A DNA stretch of 46,650 bases from Virgisporangium aurantiacum (GTDB lineage: Bacteria > Actinomycetota > Actinomycetes > Mycobacteriales > Micromonosporaceae). The stretch lies in contig NZ_BOPG01000088.1 in NCBI RefSeq assembly GCF_016863635.1, positions 1-46,650 on the forward strand, in the 5' to 3' direction. This document shows, piece after piece, positions 32,889 to 42,683 of this stretch (its first letter is position 1; the number at the start of each line of letters is the position of its first letter). Under the pieces are notes generated by a model, which was given only the letters and a program-made list of their open reading frames with translations, did not search any database and was not told the origin of the DNA. A program made the translations under genes and the position numbers.

Positions 32889-35383
32889 GGGCGTTACGAG
32901 CGGTTGGATCCGCCATCCTCTCAATAGTCTTCGCTGTCGTCCCGGCTGTGGTTCTGCTGGTGGGGCCGCCGATCGCGCTCGTGTACTTCTTCGGCCAACC
33001 CTGGCCCGACAGGTTCCCGGATCGCTACGAGGTCAATCGATGGATCGACGAGCCGCTCAACGACACGTCGATGCTCATCATCCTGGAAGCGATCCTGTGG
33101 GCGGCCTGGGCACTCCTCGCGATCACCATCACCATCGACACGGTTCGCCTGATACGGCGCCTGCTCTCCGGGGCCCTTGCCAACGTCCGCCGACACCCGT
33201 GGTGGTACCTGCGTCGACGATGGTTGTCCGGTGACATGCCACGCCCTCGAGCCCCGGTCAAGGCCGTCGCAAGCGCGGTGGCTGTCGTGGTTCCCACCGC
33301 CGCAGCAACCACGATCACCGCCGCACCACCCGCGACAGGCGCCGCCACCCCAGCCCTTCCCCTCGGCATCCCCGCCGACAGTCCCGCCGACAGTCCCGCC
33401 AACACGGGCGGCAGCGAGGACAACGGTGAGGCCAGACCGGGCGACGCTGCAGCAGCCGTACCGGCGCGGCCACAACCACGAGGGATACACCAATCAGGGC
33501 CACACCGATCAGGGCCAGAACGATCGCCGCCTCTGCAAACGCCGACGGACGGATCGAGTCACGATCACACCCGATCTCCGTACCAGTCAGCAGGGTGGTG
33601 GCTGCCCGACGGCAGTTGGATCACCATTCCCATCGCGCTGGCGATCGTCGCGGTGTGGCGGACGCTGGCAGCCATCGCCGACGACCCTGTTACCCCACGC
33701 ACCGTCGCCGCGGTCCTGCGCCGCACCGCACGCCGCACCGCACGCCGCACCGCGTACGACAGCGGCCAGAGGGCTGCTCCCCGCCAGCGAACAGACGCAC
33801 TGCCGCCTGAGACAGCCACAGCTGATCAGTGGGACGCGCTCATCGCTCCGACGCCGCCCATGCGGGCGACGGTCGGAATCGTCGAAGTGATGTTGCCAGC
33901 TGGTGGCGTCGGCCTGGTCGGTCCCGGCGCCGCTGATGCCACCCGTGGACTACTGATTGCCACACTGCTCGCCCAGCCGGGCATCGTGCGAATATTCACC
34001 ACCGCCGCAGACTGGGAGCTGCTGGCTGGAATAACGCCGCCACCGCCCGAGGTAACGGTCGCGGCAGATCTGTCCAGCACACTCACCCACCTGGAACGTC
34101 ACATCCTCGCCGCGACAGACCGCCACCCTTACACCGGCACCGGCACCGGGCCGGCCGGTTCGCCCTCGTCGCTCGGCAACCGCAGCAGCGACAACAGAGA
34201 CGCAGACGGAGACGGCGAGATGCCCGGCCCGCTGCTACTCATCGCCGCTGCTCCCCCGGCATCAGATACCGCCCGCGCAAGCATCGCTCTGCGCCACGGC
34301 CAACAGGCTGGAGCCAGAGCAATTCTGATCGGGTCATGGCCCCACGCCGCCACCTGGCACATCGACCACACCGGACGAGTTGTCCCAGCTCCACACATCC
34401 CCCATGATCCGGATCAGTCACATCGGGCCCGACCGCCGACCGTCGAACAGACCGGAACCGCCACAGCAGCCGATAAACGCCGGGTAACCGTCCTCACCGC
34501 CACGGCATGCGCGGACATCCTGACCACCCTGCAAGCCAGCAGCGACCACTACCACCGCCATCCGGCACCCACCGGCCCAGCCGGCGTCCCCGCTGCTGAC
34601 ATGATCGACGTCCGGGCGGATCAGTCGCCGAACGCGCACACCGGCACCAGGGACCGGCTCGTCATCCGACGCGACCTCGACGGTGCCGCGCACCCACATG
34701 TCGTCCCACCACCGCTGTCCCTGCACGTCATCGGACCTGCACAATTGACAACCGCGACCCGGATGTCGCTCAAACTGCCGCGAAAGGCAGCCATGGACAT
34801 CCTCGTCCTCCTCGCCATCCATGCCAAGGGTCTGCACCGCGACAGCATTCTGGAGGCCATCTGGCCGGACATACGTCGCGCGTCCGCTGTCGCCCGGCTC
34901 CACACCACCGTCAGCAGCCTGCGTGCCGCCACCACGGCCATCACCGCCGCACCGGTCATCGTCCGCACTGAAGCCCGGTACCAGCTCAACCCGGCAGCGG
35001 TCGACGTCGACCTGTGGCACCTGCGCCGCCATGCCACCAACGCCCGGCGCAGCCCTGCAATCCAGGCCGACGCCCATTGGCGGGCGATACTCAGCCTCGC
35101 CACCCCCGACCACGCGGCACGGGCCTCGGCGACGCCGAACACCGGCCGGAACCCCGATTCCACCCCCGCCATCAGACAAGGCCGACCTGCCGACTCGGCA
35201 GCCGGATTTGTCCCGTCGCTGGCCGCAGGAATGGCCTGGCCGTGGTTGCATCCTCACCGCCGATCGCTGCGCACGACCGTCGCCGAGGCCCTGTCCCATG
35301 TCCTCAACGACCGGGACCCGACCAAACCTCTGCCCTCCACGACACGCGGGCCGGAAACACCCGGCAGTGCCGCCGCGGGTTGA
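32885..35383 (+). CDS. Multi-span membrane protein with C-terminal SARP-type winged helix
   Basis: An 832-residue protein starting at a GTG coupled to the preceding 34-codon gene. Two spans come first (SIVFAVVPAVVLLVGPPIAL at about 13 and IILEAILWAAWALLAITITI at about 64) around a short loop with PWPDRFPDRYEV. A weak third segment lies near 125-145, and a fourth (WITIPIALAIVAVWRTLAAI) near 245. A large cytoplasmic part ends in a winged helix of the OmpR/SARP type at about 610-720: LSLHVIGPAQL, MDILVLLAIHAKG, DSILEAIWPD, RLHTTVSSLRAA and RYQLNP. No BTAD repeats follow, and no LysM is seen, unlike its larger paralog at 36040. I infer a membrane-tethered transcription factor or scaffold for the envelope system. 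Confidence 0.7.
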   Translation: MRALRAVGSAILSIVFAVVPAVVLLVGPPIALVYFFGQPWPDRFPDRYEVNRWIDEPLNDTSMLIILEAILWAAWALLAITITIDTVRLIRRLLSGALANVRRHPWWYLRRRWLSGDMPRPRAPVKAVASAVAVVVPTAAATTITAAPPATGAATPALPLGIPADSPADSPANTGGSEDNGEARPGDAAAAVPARPQPRGIHQSGPHRSGPERSPPLQTPTDGSSHDHTRSPYQSAGWWLPDGSWITIPIALAIVAVWRTLAAIADDPVTPRTVAAVLRRTARRTARRTAYDSGQRAAPRQRTDALPPETATADQWDALIAPTPPMRATVGIVEVMLPAGGVGLVGPGAADATRGLLIATLLAQPGIVRIFTTAADWELLAGITPPPPEVTVAADLSSTLTHLERHILAATDRHPYTGTGTGPAGSPSSLGNRSSDNRDADGDGEMPGPLLLIAAAPPASDTARASIALRHGQQAGARAILIGSWPHAATWHIDHTGRVVPAPHIPHDPDQSHRARPPTVEQTGTATAADKRRVTVLTATACADILTTLQASSDHYHRHPAPTGPAGVPAADMIDVRADQSPNAHTGTRDRLVIRRDLDGAAHPHVVPPPLSLHVIGPAQLTTATRMSLKLPRKAAMDILVLLAIHAKGLHRDSILEAIWPDIRRASAVARLHTTVSSLRAATTAITAAPVIVRTEARYQLNPAAVDVDLWHLRRHATNARRSPAIQADAHWRAILSLATPDHAARASATPNTGRNPDSTPAIRQGRPADSAAGFVPSLAAGMAWPWLHPHRRSLRTTVAEALSHVLNDRDPTKPLPSTTRGPETPGSAAAG

Positions 35384-36039
35384 AGCCGACCGTCGCCGGA
35401 TCACCGACAGAATTGATCATCCCGATCGGCCCGGTGGCCGAGCGACCGACCGAGCCGTGGTATAGGTGTCGCGACTACCGGGCTGCCCGAGAAACGGCAT
35501 CGATGGCGAACCCGCCAGGCCCGCGAGCCTGGCGATCATGTACCGAGGACTTCCTGTGTTCGTTGGCCGAACCTGTCGTCGGTCTCCTCCCGCCCGCTCG
35601 ATCCAGCCCTCCCATGCGCAGGCTCCCGGATCCCACATGAATGTGCGACAACCCGATAGTTGATCATGATCGCGTGCCGGTTGTCGTTGAGTGTCGATGA
35701 TCGCGCGATGCGCCGACCTCGACTGCGCCTTGGTCTGCACGCCCGAGTCTTCACGGTCGTGTTCGGACTTCGAACGAGCTCTGACACTTCTTACACCACC
35801 TGTCGCGCATATCGGCAGGTCAGGCGAATTTGTCAGTCACTGTTAGCGGCTTGGCGCGCCTTGTCATAGCCGCCGCTGCCGCGGGTGCCGATAGCGTCGC
35901 GATGTCCGATCCGCCCGGCCTGTGAGGGTGCGACCACGCGGGCCGGGCAGCGACAGGCGTATCCGCGAAATCGCCCCGGTTCCCTGCACCACCAGAACCG
36001 AGGCTCGATGTCGTGCACTCCGAGGAGGATTGGTGGCTC
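35384..36039. other. 656-base gap between the two paralogous membrane regulators
   Basis: I see no gene. Short open frames on both strands have no ribosome sites or recognisable sequence. The middle is less GC-rich and holds the palindrome GATCATGATC (35662-35671). The right end has GAGGAGGA at about 36021-36028, eleven bases before the next ATG. It may carry a promoter for the 36040 gene, or an insertion that split a formerly coupled pair. Confidence 0.4.
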
Positions 36040-39000
36040 ATGCGGCCCTCCACGCGAATGATCACCCGGAATGTTGCTGGGCTCCTGATCGGGGTGTGGC
36101 AGATGCTGTGGGCGGTGCTGATCCTGGCCGGCCTGCCGGTCGCGCTGGTCCAGACGACCGGTTGGCCGTGGCCCGATCACCTCCCAACCGCCGTCGAGGT
36201 TGACCAGTTCATCGACCATCCGATGACACCCGGTGTTCTCGTGACCATCGCCGCGGGAGCGCTGTGGATCGTCTGGGCCGTCGCCGCCTGGTCGGCCATC
36301 GCCCGCATCACGCCGGCAACCCGCTCAGCAGCGTCACGGATAACCGGATGGGTGACCCACGCTGCGGCGTGGTGGGGGCCGGCAGAGCCGGGTGTCCCGT
36401 TCGACCGGGGGCTGCCGCTGCGGGTTCCGACGGCTGCTGAAGGAGTGTCAGCCGTCGTGCTAGGCACCGTGGCTGTTTCGGCGACCGCAACGCCGGTAGC
36501 TGCCGCGATCGATGCAGTCGCCGTGCCGGCACCGCCCGGTGACGGCCGGCCGATCATCGACGCCGCATCGGCCATCCCACTGTCTGTCACCGCGTCGACC
36601 AGCGGCACCGTTCTACTCGCCAACGGCTCGCGTCCCGCCAGGTTTGCCGGTCCCGGCTCCGCCACGGACGCGACGAGCGTCAACGAACCGCCACCGGCGG
36701 CCTTCCGGACCAGCGACAGCGCGTCGACACAGCCGGACCCGCATGTTCCGGCGATTGTGTACCAGGTCGCCGACGGTGACTGGCTCGGCGCTATCGCCGA
36801 CCGATACCTGGGCGACTTCGATCGCTACCCGGAGATCGCCGCTCTCAACCGGCACCTCATCCCCGACGACGCCGGTCCCGACGGTCCTGATCTCATCCAT
36901 CCCGGCGAGCGGTTCCAACTCCCGACCGACGCCCACGATCGGGGATCACGCCCCCACGCCACCGGACCGGTCGTCGCCGGCAAGACGTCTCCCCCGCCGA
37001 CGGGGCAACCCCCACCGGCCACGGACGGGCCTGTCTCGCCGCCAGCGTCGGCTCCACCCACGCCCGCGCCCTCATCCTCTGTGCCGCCGGCCTCCGGCCT
37101 GCCCCACTCGACATCGCCGACGGCCACCCAGCCCACCGGCCCGTCCGCCGCATCGACACCCACCCACCCAGGCTCACCTTCGGCTGCGCAGACCGCGCCA
37201 CCGCCAACCGCCAGATGCGACCCCACCATGTCACCGAACATGACGTCCACCCGGACGTTCGGAGCTCCACCCGCCGGTGAGCCCGATCCGGACGGGGTTG
37301 TGCCCGATCCGTCGCACGACTGCCACCCGGCAGCCGCGACACCGGATGCAGCGCCAGCAGGCACTCCGACATCTGACGACGGTCTGCAGGTCCCGGGCGG
37401 CTGGATCACCCTTCCGCTGGCCGCGGCACTAGTCGCGGTCGCCACGCTGGTGTGGCGGCGCCGCCAACAGCACAGACGGCCACCGTCGCGGCCAGCCGAC
37501 CACCAGGCCAACCCCACCGCGACAGGTCGCCGACGGCCAAGCGACAGCGGCAAGCCAGCACACCGACGCCCAGTGGCGGCGGTCAGCCAGCCCGGAACGG
37601 GGCAGGATGGTCGACGGCGAAACCGGCCCGATCGCGCCGGATCCATGCGTCCCCGCGTCGACGCTGCCCCGCCCGAACGTGCCGAGTCCGAGCCGGCTCC
37701 GTCCGAGCCGGCCAGTCCTGATCCGGATCGGGATCAGGACGGCGGTGAACCTGAAAGCGCCGTCGTGACCGCGGGCAGCTCGACGCCACTGCCTCTCCCG
37801 ACCGCCGGTCCCGCGGACGCGCTCCCGCCGGTGCTGCGACACCTTCGAACAGCGGTACCACCGCAGCCTGCGGTCGCCGTTCCACCGACTGTTGCCGAGT
37901 ACAACGGCACGCCCCATCGCCGGATGCCGCAGCCGCCGATCGGACCGTCCGGCACCGACCTCGCCGGATTCACCGCCCTCCTCGACGCCTCCGGCCTCGG
38001 CGTGACCGGTCCCGGCGCGAAGGACGCGATGCGCGCATTGGCCATCGCGGCCCTGTCGACCGGCGGCCCGCACGATCCGGACGCAGAGGGCATCATCCTC
38101 ACCACGACCGCCGTCGCGGCCACCCTGTCCGGCCCCGACCCGGCCGGCTCGGTCCCGCACCGCACCCTGCCCACAGCCGCTACGACGCCAGCAGCTGCTG
38201 CGGCACTCACGGAGGACGACGGAGAAGTTGACGGGTTCGTTGACGCTGCCTGGAGTCGAAGTTCCCGGCTGCGCGTGTATTCCGCCGACATTCAGGCCAT
38301 CGCCGCCGCCGAGGAAATAATCATCGAACGGCGGCGGCTGCTCGACGAGTACGACAGCACCGATCCGGCCACCCTGCACAACACGCAGGCGTTACACCCA
38401 CCGATGCCGCCGGTCCTCCTCCTGATCCACTCCCCGGCAACCCCCCACCGGGCCCGCCTGCACGCCACCCTGCGATTGGGACACCCGCTGCTGGTCAACG
38501 CCATCCTCCTCGGCACCTGGTCGGGCGGCCCCACCATCGCCGTCAGCAGCGACGGCCACGTCACCGGTGGCCAGCGTGGCCGACACCGGGTGGCCACCCT
38601 GGACCTCGCCACCGCACGCGACCTCCTTCCCGTCATCCTGGAATCCCACGACCCCGAGGTAGCCGGACTCGAACCCTCCGACCCCGAACCCTCCGACCCC
38701 GAACCCTCCGACCCCGAGTCCCCCGACCCGTTACCCGTCGGTCCGCCACCAGACCGGGTAGCGGCGAACACCGTGCACGCGGCTGCAGTTGACCGGTCCG
38801 ATGGCCAACCGGACACTGCCACCGACCCGGCGGGATCCGCGGAGAAACCCGTCGCGCACCCAGGCGAGGACACCTCCCGCGATGAGGTACCAGGAGGCAC
38901 CGCGTCCAACACCGGCGTTGTCGGGGAAGCCGATGCGGGCGAGTCGACGAGCAGCAGTGCAGACCACCAGAGAAACTCAGAACAGGGCGAATCAAACGAG

Positions 39001-40146
39001 GGCGGATCAAACGAGGGCGGATCAGAACAGGGCGGCCTGTGCCGCGGGTCGGAACGCAGCACCTCGCGTGGTGATGACACCGGTCGTGTCGCCGACGAAT
39101 CGGCTCGACCGCGGACCGATCCGACTGCCACGGCACCGCCACCCGGCCGCGACCACGTCCTGAGTCCCGGCACGGCATCCGATGAAGATGACGATGACGA
39201 TGCTGCCGTTCCGCGGCCGGATGCCTCCGGACCGGTACAGGGCCGCCGCGGGTCTACACGCAATGGACCGCTGGTGCGAATCCAGGTGTTGGGATCTCCG
39301 ATGGTCGGTTCATCACCCGACACCGACGCGCGAGGAATGCGCCGTTACGCCCGGGAACTTCTCGTCTATCTCGCGCTGCACCGTGGCGGTGCAGATCTCC
39401 CCCAGATCATGGAGGCCTTCTGGCCCGAGGCCACGATTCGCCGGGCGAGCCAACGGCTGTCCACCGAGGTCGCTGACCTGCGCCGCCACATCCGCATCGC
39501 CCACGGCGACCGTACCGTCCAGCCGGTCATCAACAGCGGTGGCCGCTACCAGCTCAACCCGAAGGTCGTCACGGTCGACCTGTGGGAATTCGCCACCGCG
39601 ACCGAGGCCGCCACCGCGGCCACCACCCGGGCCGAGCGCGTCACCGCCCTCGGCAGAGCCGTCGCCGCCCATACCGGTCTCCTCGGCGCCGGTATCGACA
39701 GCGAATGGATAGAGCCGTACCGCGAGCACCATCGAGTCACGGCCGTCGCCGCCCACCTGCGACTGGCACACGATCTCGTCAGCATCGGCACCAGCACCAG
39801 CGCCGGCACCGATGTCGGCCGAGCGGCATCGATCGCTGAAGTAGCGGTCTCACTCGATCCCTACAGCGACGACACCACCCGACGAGCCATGCGCATCGCC
39901 GCCCGCAGCGGCCGTCCCGACACCGTCGACGAGCTTCTTTCCCGGCTCCGCAACGCCCTCCATGAAATCGGCGAACAGCCATCCCCCGACACGGTCGCGC
40001 TTGCCGCCGCCCTTCGCCGACCAACGGACCAGACCGATTCAGCCACAGACGGCCCAGGTCCAGGCACCGGTCCAGGCACCGGCTCAAGCACCGAGTCAGG
40101 AACAGGTGGAGCCGCGGATGAGAGCCAGGGTTGGGGCTCGCGATGA
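36040..40146 (+). CDS. LysM-domain membrane protein with C-terminal SARP/BTAD-type regulator domain
   Basis: A 1368-residue protein. Two N-terminal spans (about 13-34 and 58-78) flank a loop with WPWPDHLPTAVEVDQF, as in the paralog at 32885. A third hydrophobic stretch (VLGTVAVSATATPVAAAIDA) is near 140. A LysM domain at about 239-295 (YQVADGDWLGAIADRYLG, EIAALNRHL, LIHPGERFQLP) is followed by a Pro/Ser-rich stretch and a fourth span, WITLPLAAALVAVATLVW, near 455. The C-terminal 300 residues are a SARP-like module: VRIQVLGSPMV at about 1078, LLVYLALHRGG, QIMEAFWPEA, RYQLNP, then BTAD-like TPR helices to about 1320. With the N-terminus inside, LysM lies outside and the DNA-binding part inside, suggesting a wall-sensing one-component regulator. 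The start is set by GAGGAGGA; ATG 36058 is an alternative. Confidence 0.75.
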   Translation: MRPSTRMITRNVAGLLIGVWQMLWAVLILAGLPVALVQTTGWPWPDHLPTAVEVDQFIDHPMTPGVLVTIAAGALWIVWAVAAWSAIARITPATRSAASRITGWVTHAAAWWGPAEPGVPFDRGLPLRVPTAAEGVSAVVLGTVAVSATATPVAAAIDAVAVPAPPGDGRPIIDAASAIPLSVTASTSGTVLLANGSRPARFAGPGSATDATSVNEPPPAAFRTSDSASTQPDPHVPAIVYQVADGDWLGAIADRYLGDFDRYPEIAALNRHLIPDDAGPDGPDLIHPGERFQLPTDAHDRGSRPHATGPVVAGKTSPPPTGQPPPATDGPVSPPASAPPTPAPSSSVPPASGLPHSTSPTATQPTGPSAASTPTHPGSPSAAQTAPPPTARCDPTMSPNMTSTRTFGAPPAGEPDPDGVVPDPSHDCHPAAATPDAAPAGTPTSDDGLQVPGGWITLPLAAALVAVATLVWRRRQQHRRPPSRPADHQANPTATGRRRPSDSGKPAHRRPVAAVSQPGTGQDGRRRNRPDRAGSMRPRVDAAPPERAESEPAPSEPASPDPDRDQDGGEPESAVVTAGSSTPLPLPTAGPADALPPVLRHLRTAVPPQPAVAVPPTVAEYNGTPHRRMPQPPIGPSGTDLAGFTALLDASGLGVTGPGAKDAMRALAIAALSTGGPHDPDAEGIILTTTAVAATLSGPDPAGSVPHRTLPTAATTPAAAAALTEDDGEVDGFVDAAWSRSSRLRVYSADIQAIAAAEEIIIERRRLLDEYDSTDPATLHNTQALHPPMPPVLLLIHSPATPHRARLHATLRLGHPLLVNAILLGTWSGGPTIAVSSDGHVTGGQRGRHRVATLDLATARDLLPVILESHDPEVAGLEPSDPEPSDPEPSDPESPDPLPVGPPPDRVAANTVHAAAVDRSDGQPDTATDPAGSAEKPVAHPGEDTSRDEVPGGTASNTGVVGEADAGESTSSSADHQRNSEQGESNEGGSNEGGSEQGGLCRGSERSTSRGDDTGRVADESARPRTDPTATAPPPGRDHVLSPGTASDEDDDDDAAVPRPDASGPVQGRRGSTRNGPLVRIQVLGSPMVGSSPDTDARGMRRYARELLVYLALHRGGADLPQIMEAFWPEATIRRASQRLSTEVADLRRHIRIAHGDRTVQPVINSGGRYQLNPKVVTVDLWEFATATEAATAATTRAERVTALGRAVAAHTGLLGAGIDSEWIEPYREHHRVTAVAAHLRLAHDLVSIGTSTSAGTDVGRAASIAEVAVSLDPYSDDTTRRAMRIAARSGRPDTVDELLSRLRNALHEIGEQPSPDTVALAAALRRPTDQTDSATDGPGPGTGPGTGSSTESGTGGAADESQGWGSR
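38671..38715. repeat. 15-bp tandem repeat x3 in the LysM-SARP gene
   Basis: GAACCCTCCGACCCC occurs three times exactly, encoding EPSDP repeats in a disordered acidic stretch. A second repeat block at about 38985-39035 encodes related SNEGG/SEQGG units. Confidence 0.9.
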
Positions 40147-41447
40147 CTGCCAACCGTGCGGCCGTACGAGACCGGTACCCCTCGACCACCGGCACAACCA
40201 CCGGTACGGATCGACTCACTCGACTGCGATGGGGTGTGCGGGCTGCGCTCGCCCTTGGCCTAGCCGTGTCGATCATCGCCAATGTTCTCCACGCCGCCGA
40301 CCACCCGATCAGTCAGGCCATTGCCGCGTGGCCACCCGTCGCGCTGCTGGTCGCCGTCGAACTCGTCTCGCGGGTGCCGATCCACCGTCGTGTCCTCGCC
40401 GCCATCCGTATCACCGCGACCATCGCCATTGCCGTCATCGCCGCATACATCTCCTACCACCACATGGCCGGTGTCGCGGCCCGCTATGGAGAGACCGACA
40501 CCGCGGCCAAACTGCTGCCGATCAGCGTCGACGGAGTTGTTGTCGTGGCCAGCATCTGCCTGATCGAACTCACCAGCCGCATCGCCGGCTCTCACCGCCC
40601 GATCGGCCACCAGGCCGACCAACCGCCGCTCGACGAAGTTCGCGAAGGGACCGCCCGACTCCCGGAAGGCGAACCTCCGCAGGACGATGCAGACCACGAT
40701 CACGAGTCGCGTGACCAGGCCGACGTGGCGCCGGTCCTGGCCACGGGAGACCGGCCCATCTGTGACCATCCTCGGAGTCCCGTCCGGGCAGACGCCGCCA
40801 GCCGGCACACGGATGCCCGCCCCACCGACAGGAGCGGCACCGGCACGGGTGAGCGCGCGGCAATCCGCGCACCCGCCCAACCCGATATGACATCGGCGAC
40901 CGAAACCAAGACCCAATCCGCCGAGCCCCGACGGCGATCCGCCCCGTCTCAAACCGTATCGACCAGACCGGCACGAGCTCGAGCAACACCTCCAAACTCC
41001 GCGGACCGAACGCCGGCGGCCCCCGGAGCGACCAGCGCCATCACTACCAGAACCGTGTCGCCCACAGCCGGGTCGTTCACGGCCGGGTCATTCACGGCCG
41101 GGTCGCCCACAGCCGCGTCGCCCACGCCCGGGTCGCCTGCAGCCGCCTCGACGCGCGGGACACCGACCGGCCCGGCGACCCCGCCGGCGGGCCCGGGATC
41201 GGCGGAATACGAGCCAGTCTCTGCCGACGACGCCGTCATGTATCGGACCTGGCTCGAGGCTGTCGCCACCGGTCGAACGCCGACCGGTGTTGAACTCGCC
41301 CGGGCCGCTGGCCGCTCCAACGACCGCAGCGGCCATGGACGACGGGCCATCCGCCGCTACCGCGACGCCCACACCGTGCCGTCGTCAGGCGCGTCCTCAA
41401 TCAGTGTTGGCCGGATGACACGTCGGCGGCAGTTCGACCGAACCTAG
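40143..41447 (+). CDS. DUF2637 (Spd-like transfer) membrane protein
   Basis: A 434-residue protein. Residues about 20-140 form a DUF2637 domain of four spans: VRAALALGLAVSIIANVLHA, WPPVALLVAVELVSRVP, ITATIAIAVIAAYISYHHM and ISVDGVVVVASICLIEL. A long disordered Pro/Thr/Arg part follows, with a GSFTA/GSPTA repeat near 310 (tandem 15-base units at about 41060-41130), and a small C-terminal helical region around MYRTWLEAVATGRTPTGVEL that looks like a DNA-binding helix pair. DUF2637 proteins occur on actinobacterial plasmids and integrative elements, where Spd proteins aid spread of transferred DNA between hyphal compartments. The start shares ATGA with the preceding gene. The 3' end overlaps the convergent peptidase gene by 51 bases. 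Confidence 0.8.
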   Translation: MTANRAAVRDRYPSTTGTTTGTDRLTRLRWGVRAALALGLAVSIIANVLHAADHPISQAIAAWPPVALLVAVELVSRVPIHRRVLAAIRITATIAIAVIAAYISYHHMAGVAARYGETDTAAKLLPISVDGVVVVASICLIELTSRIAGSHRPIGHQADQPPLDEVREGTARLPEGEPPQDDADHDHESRDQADVAPVLATGDRPICDHPRSPVRADAASRHTDARPTDRSGTGTGERAAIRAPAQPDMTSATETKTQSAEPRRRSAPSQTVSTRPARARATPPNSADRTPAAPGATSAITTRTVSPTAGSFTAGSFTAGSPTAASPTPGSPAAASTRGTPTGPATPPAGPGSAEYEPVSADDAVMYRTWLEAVATGRTPTGVELARAAGRSNDRSGHGRRAIRRYRDAHTVPSSGASSISVGRMTRRRQFDRT

Positions 41448-42485
41448 TGGGGCACATACCTGTTGCATGAACCGAATGGGGTCGACGGCGCTCTCTGCCG
41501 AATGATTTCCTCCGAGATGCACCTCGAAGTGCAGGTGTGGACCCGATGAATTTCCCGAGGTGCCCACAATACCGATGACCTGACCGACCGCCACTGACTG
41601 TCCTAGTTGGACATACGGGTGGACCAGCATGTGGCAGTAGCGGGTCACGACCTCACCCGCATGCAGAATGTCGACGTACCAACCGCATCCGCGGATCTGC
41701 GGTGATCCATCCACGTCGCAGCCGTGACTGGCCGGCACGACGTTGCACCGCACGACGGTGACCGTGCCCGCGGCAGCGGCCCGGATTGGAGTTCCACGGC
41801 CGGCGCCGAGGTCGACGCCGTGGTGCGTGGGTCGTTCCGCGGTGTGGAACCCGGAGACGACCCGAGCGAGCACCGGCTGGATCCACGGGCCGGCGGGGGC
41901 GCCGCAGTTGAACAGCGGCGTACCGGACGCTCCGGCCTGGCCTGACACCGCGTTGACCAACACGGTGGCGTCCGGTTCGTGCGTGGCGTACGCATCCGGG
42001 TATGCGCTGTGCTGCACGGCCTGTGCTGCCTCGGTCAACGGCATTTGCAGCCACCCGGGCACGGTGAGCAGTTTTTCGAAGAACTTCCGGGCCGCGTACA
42101 CCGGGTCGCGGAGTTGCTCGCCTGTCCCCCAGCCTTGGCTGGGTCGCTGCTGGAATAGGCCGACAGAATCGTCCGGCCCGGCGGCGGTGTTGTGCAGGTC
42201 GGATTCCTGGATCGCGGTGGCCACCGCGATGACCGAGCCACGCCCCGGTACGCCCATCTGGGCGCCGACGACGGCGATCGTGGCGGCGTGGCCGACCTGC
42301 TCGGGGTCGAACCGGCCGACCGACGGCCAGCCACCGGGCGGCGCCGACATCGTGCCGGCTCCGCTGGGCAGTGGCCTGGTGCAGCTGGATCCTCCGCCGC
42401 CGAGCAGCAGCACGCCACCGGCGGCGCAGGCAATGACCAGGCCGATGATGGTGGCGATGACGGCGCCCAATGCCTTGCGGGTCAT
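41397..42485 (-). CDS. Transglycosylase-like plus M23 metallopeptidase, secreted or membrane-anchored
   Basis: A 362-residue protein with an N-terminal membrane anchor (VIATIIGLVIACAAGGVLLL, 9-28). A lysozyme-like domain follows at about 60-170, with Glu94 in AVATAIQESDL and DSVGLFQQRPSQGWG as in conjugation-type transglycosylases. The M23/LytM domain at about 205-340 has HxxxD (His221, Asp225) and HLH (His317, His319). Both peptidoglycan strand and cross-link cleavage are thus on one chain, as in wall hydrolases of Gram-positive conjugation systems. The ATG at 42485 follows a leader with hairpins. It is convergent with, and overlaps by 51 bases, the DUF2637 gene, and lies downstream of a small membrane gene on the same strand. 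Confidence 0.88.
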   Translation of the reverse strand: MTRKALGAVIATIIGLVIACAAGGVLLLGGGGSSCTRPLPSGAGTMSAPPGGWPSVGRFDPEQVGHAATIAVVGAQMGVPGRGSVIAVATAIQESDLHNTAAGPDDSVGLFQQRPSQGWGTGEQLRDPVYAARKFFEKLLTVPGWLQMPLTEAAQAVQHSAYPDAYATHEPDATVLVNAVSGQAGASGTPLFNCGAPAGPWIQPVLARVVSGFHTAERPTHHGVDLGAGRGTPIRAAAAGTVTVVRCNVVPASHGCDVDGSPQIRGCGWYVDILHAGEVVTRYCHMLVHPYVQLGQSVAVGQVIGIVGTSGNSSGPHLHFEVHLGGNHSAESAVDPIRFMQQVCAPLGSVELPPTCHPANTD

Positions 42486-42683
42486 CGCGGCACCGCCCCG
42501 CGGACAGTCGGGTGGGTGTGCATGGAACCTCCAGATAGAAAAAGGGGCACGTTTGTGCGCGCTGCCGAGGCAGCGGAAGGGCCTGGAAACGACAAAAGGG
42601 CGCGCCTGTGCGTGCCGAATCGCGGCGACAGGGTTCGGCGGTTGGGGAAATGCGGCCCGGCCGGCTATGGGCGGCGGTGCTGT
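42486..42683 (-). promoter_or_regulatory. Leader of the wall-hydrolase gene with two hairpins
   Basis: On the minus strand, GCTGCC-TC-GGCAGC (around 42570) is followed by GCAC-AAAC-GTGC and CCCCTTTTT shortly before the ribosome site. About 50 bases upstream a similar GGCGCGCCCTTTT element occurs. The hairpin plus T-run just ahead of the start suggests attenuation or a terminator of the preceding gene. Confidence 0.4.

Noticed and set aside
35384..36039. Small genes in the gap between the two membrane regulators
   Set aside because: The open frames are short, lack ribosome sites and show no protein-like pattern on either strand.
41653..42480. Continuation of the 43098 membrane-protein frame through the hydrolase gene
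   Set aside because: The sequence becomes Arg/His-rich while the other frame encodes a complete transglycosylase-M23 protein with all catalytic residues.
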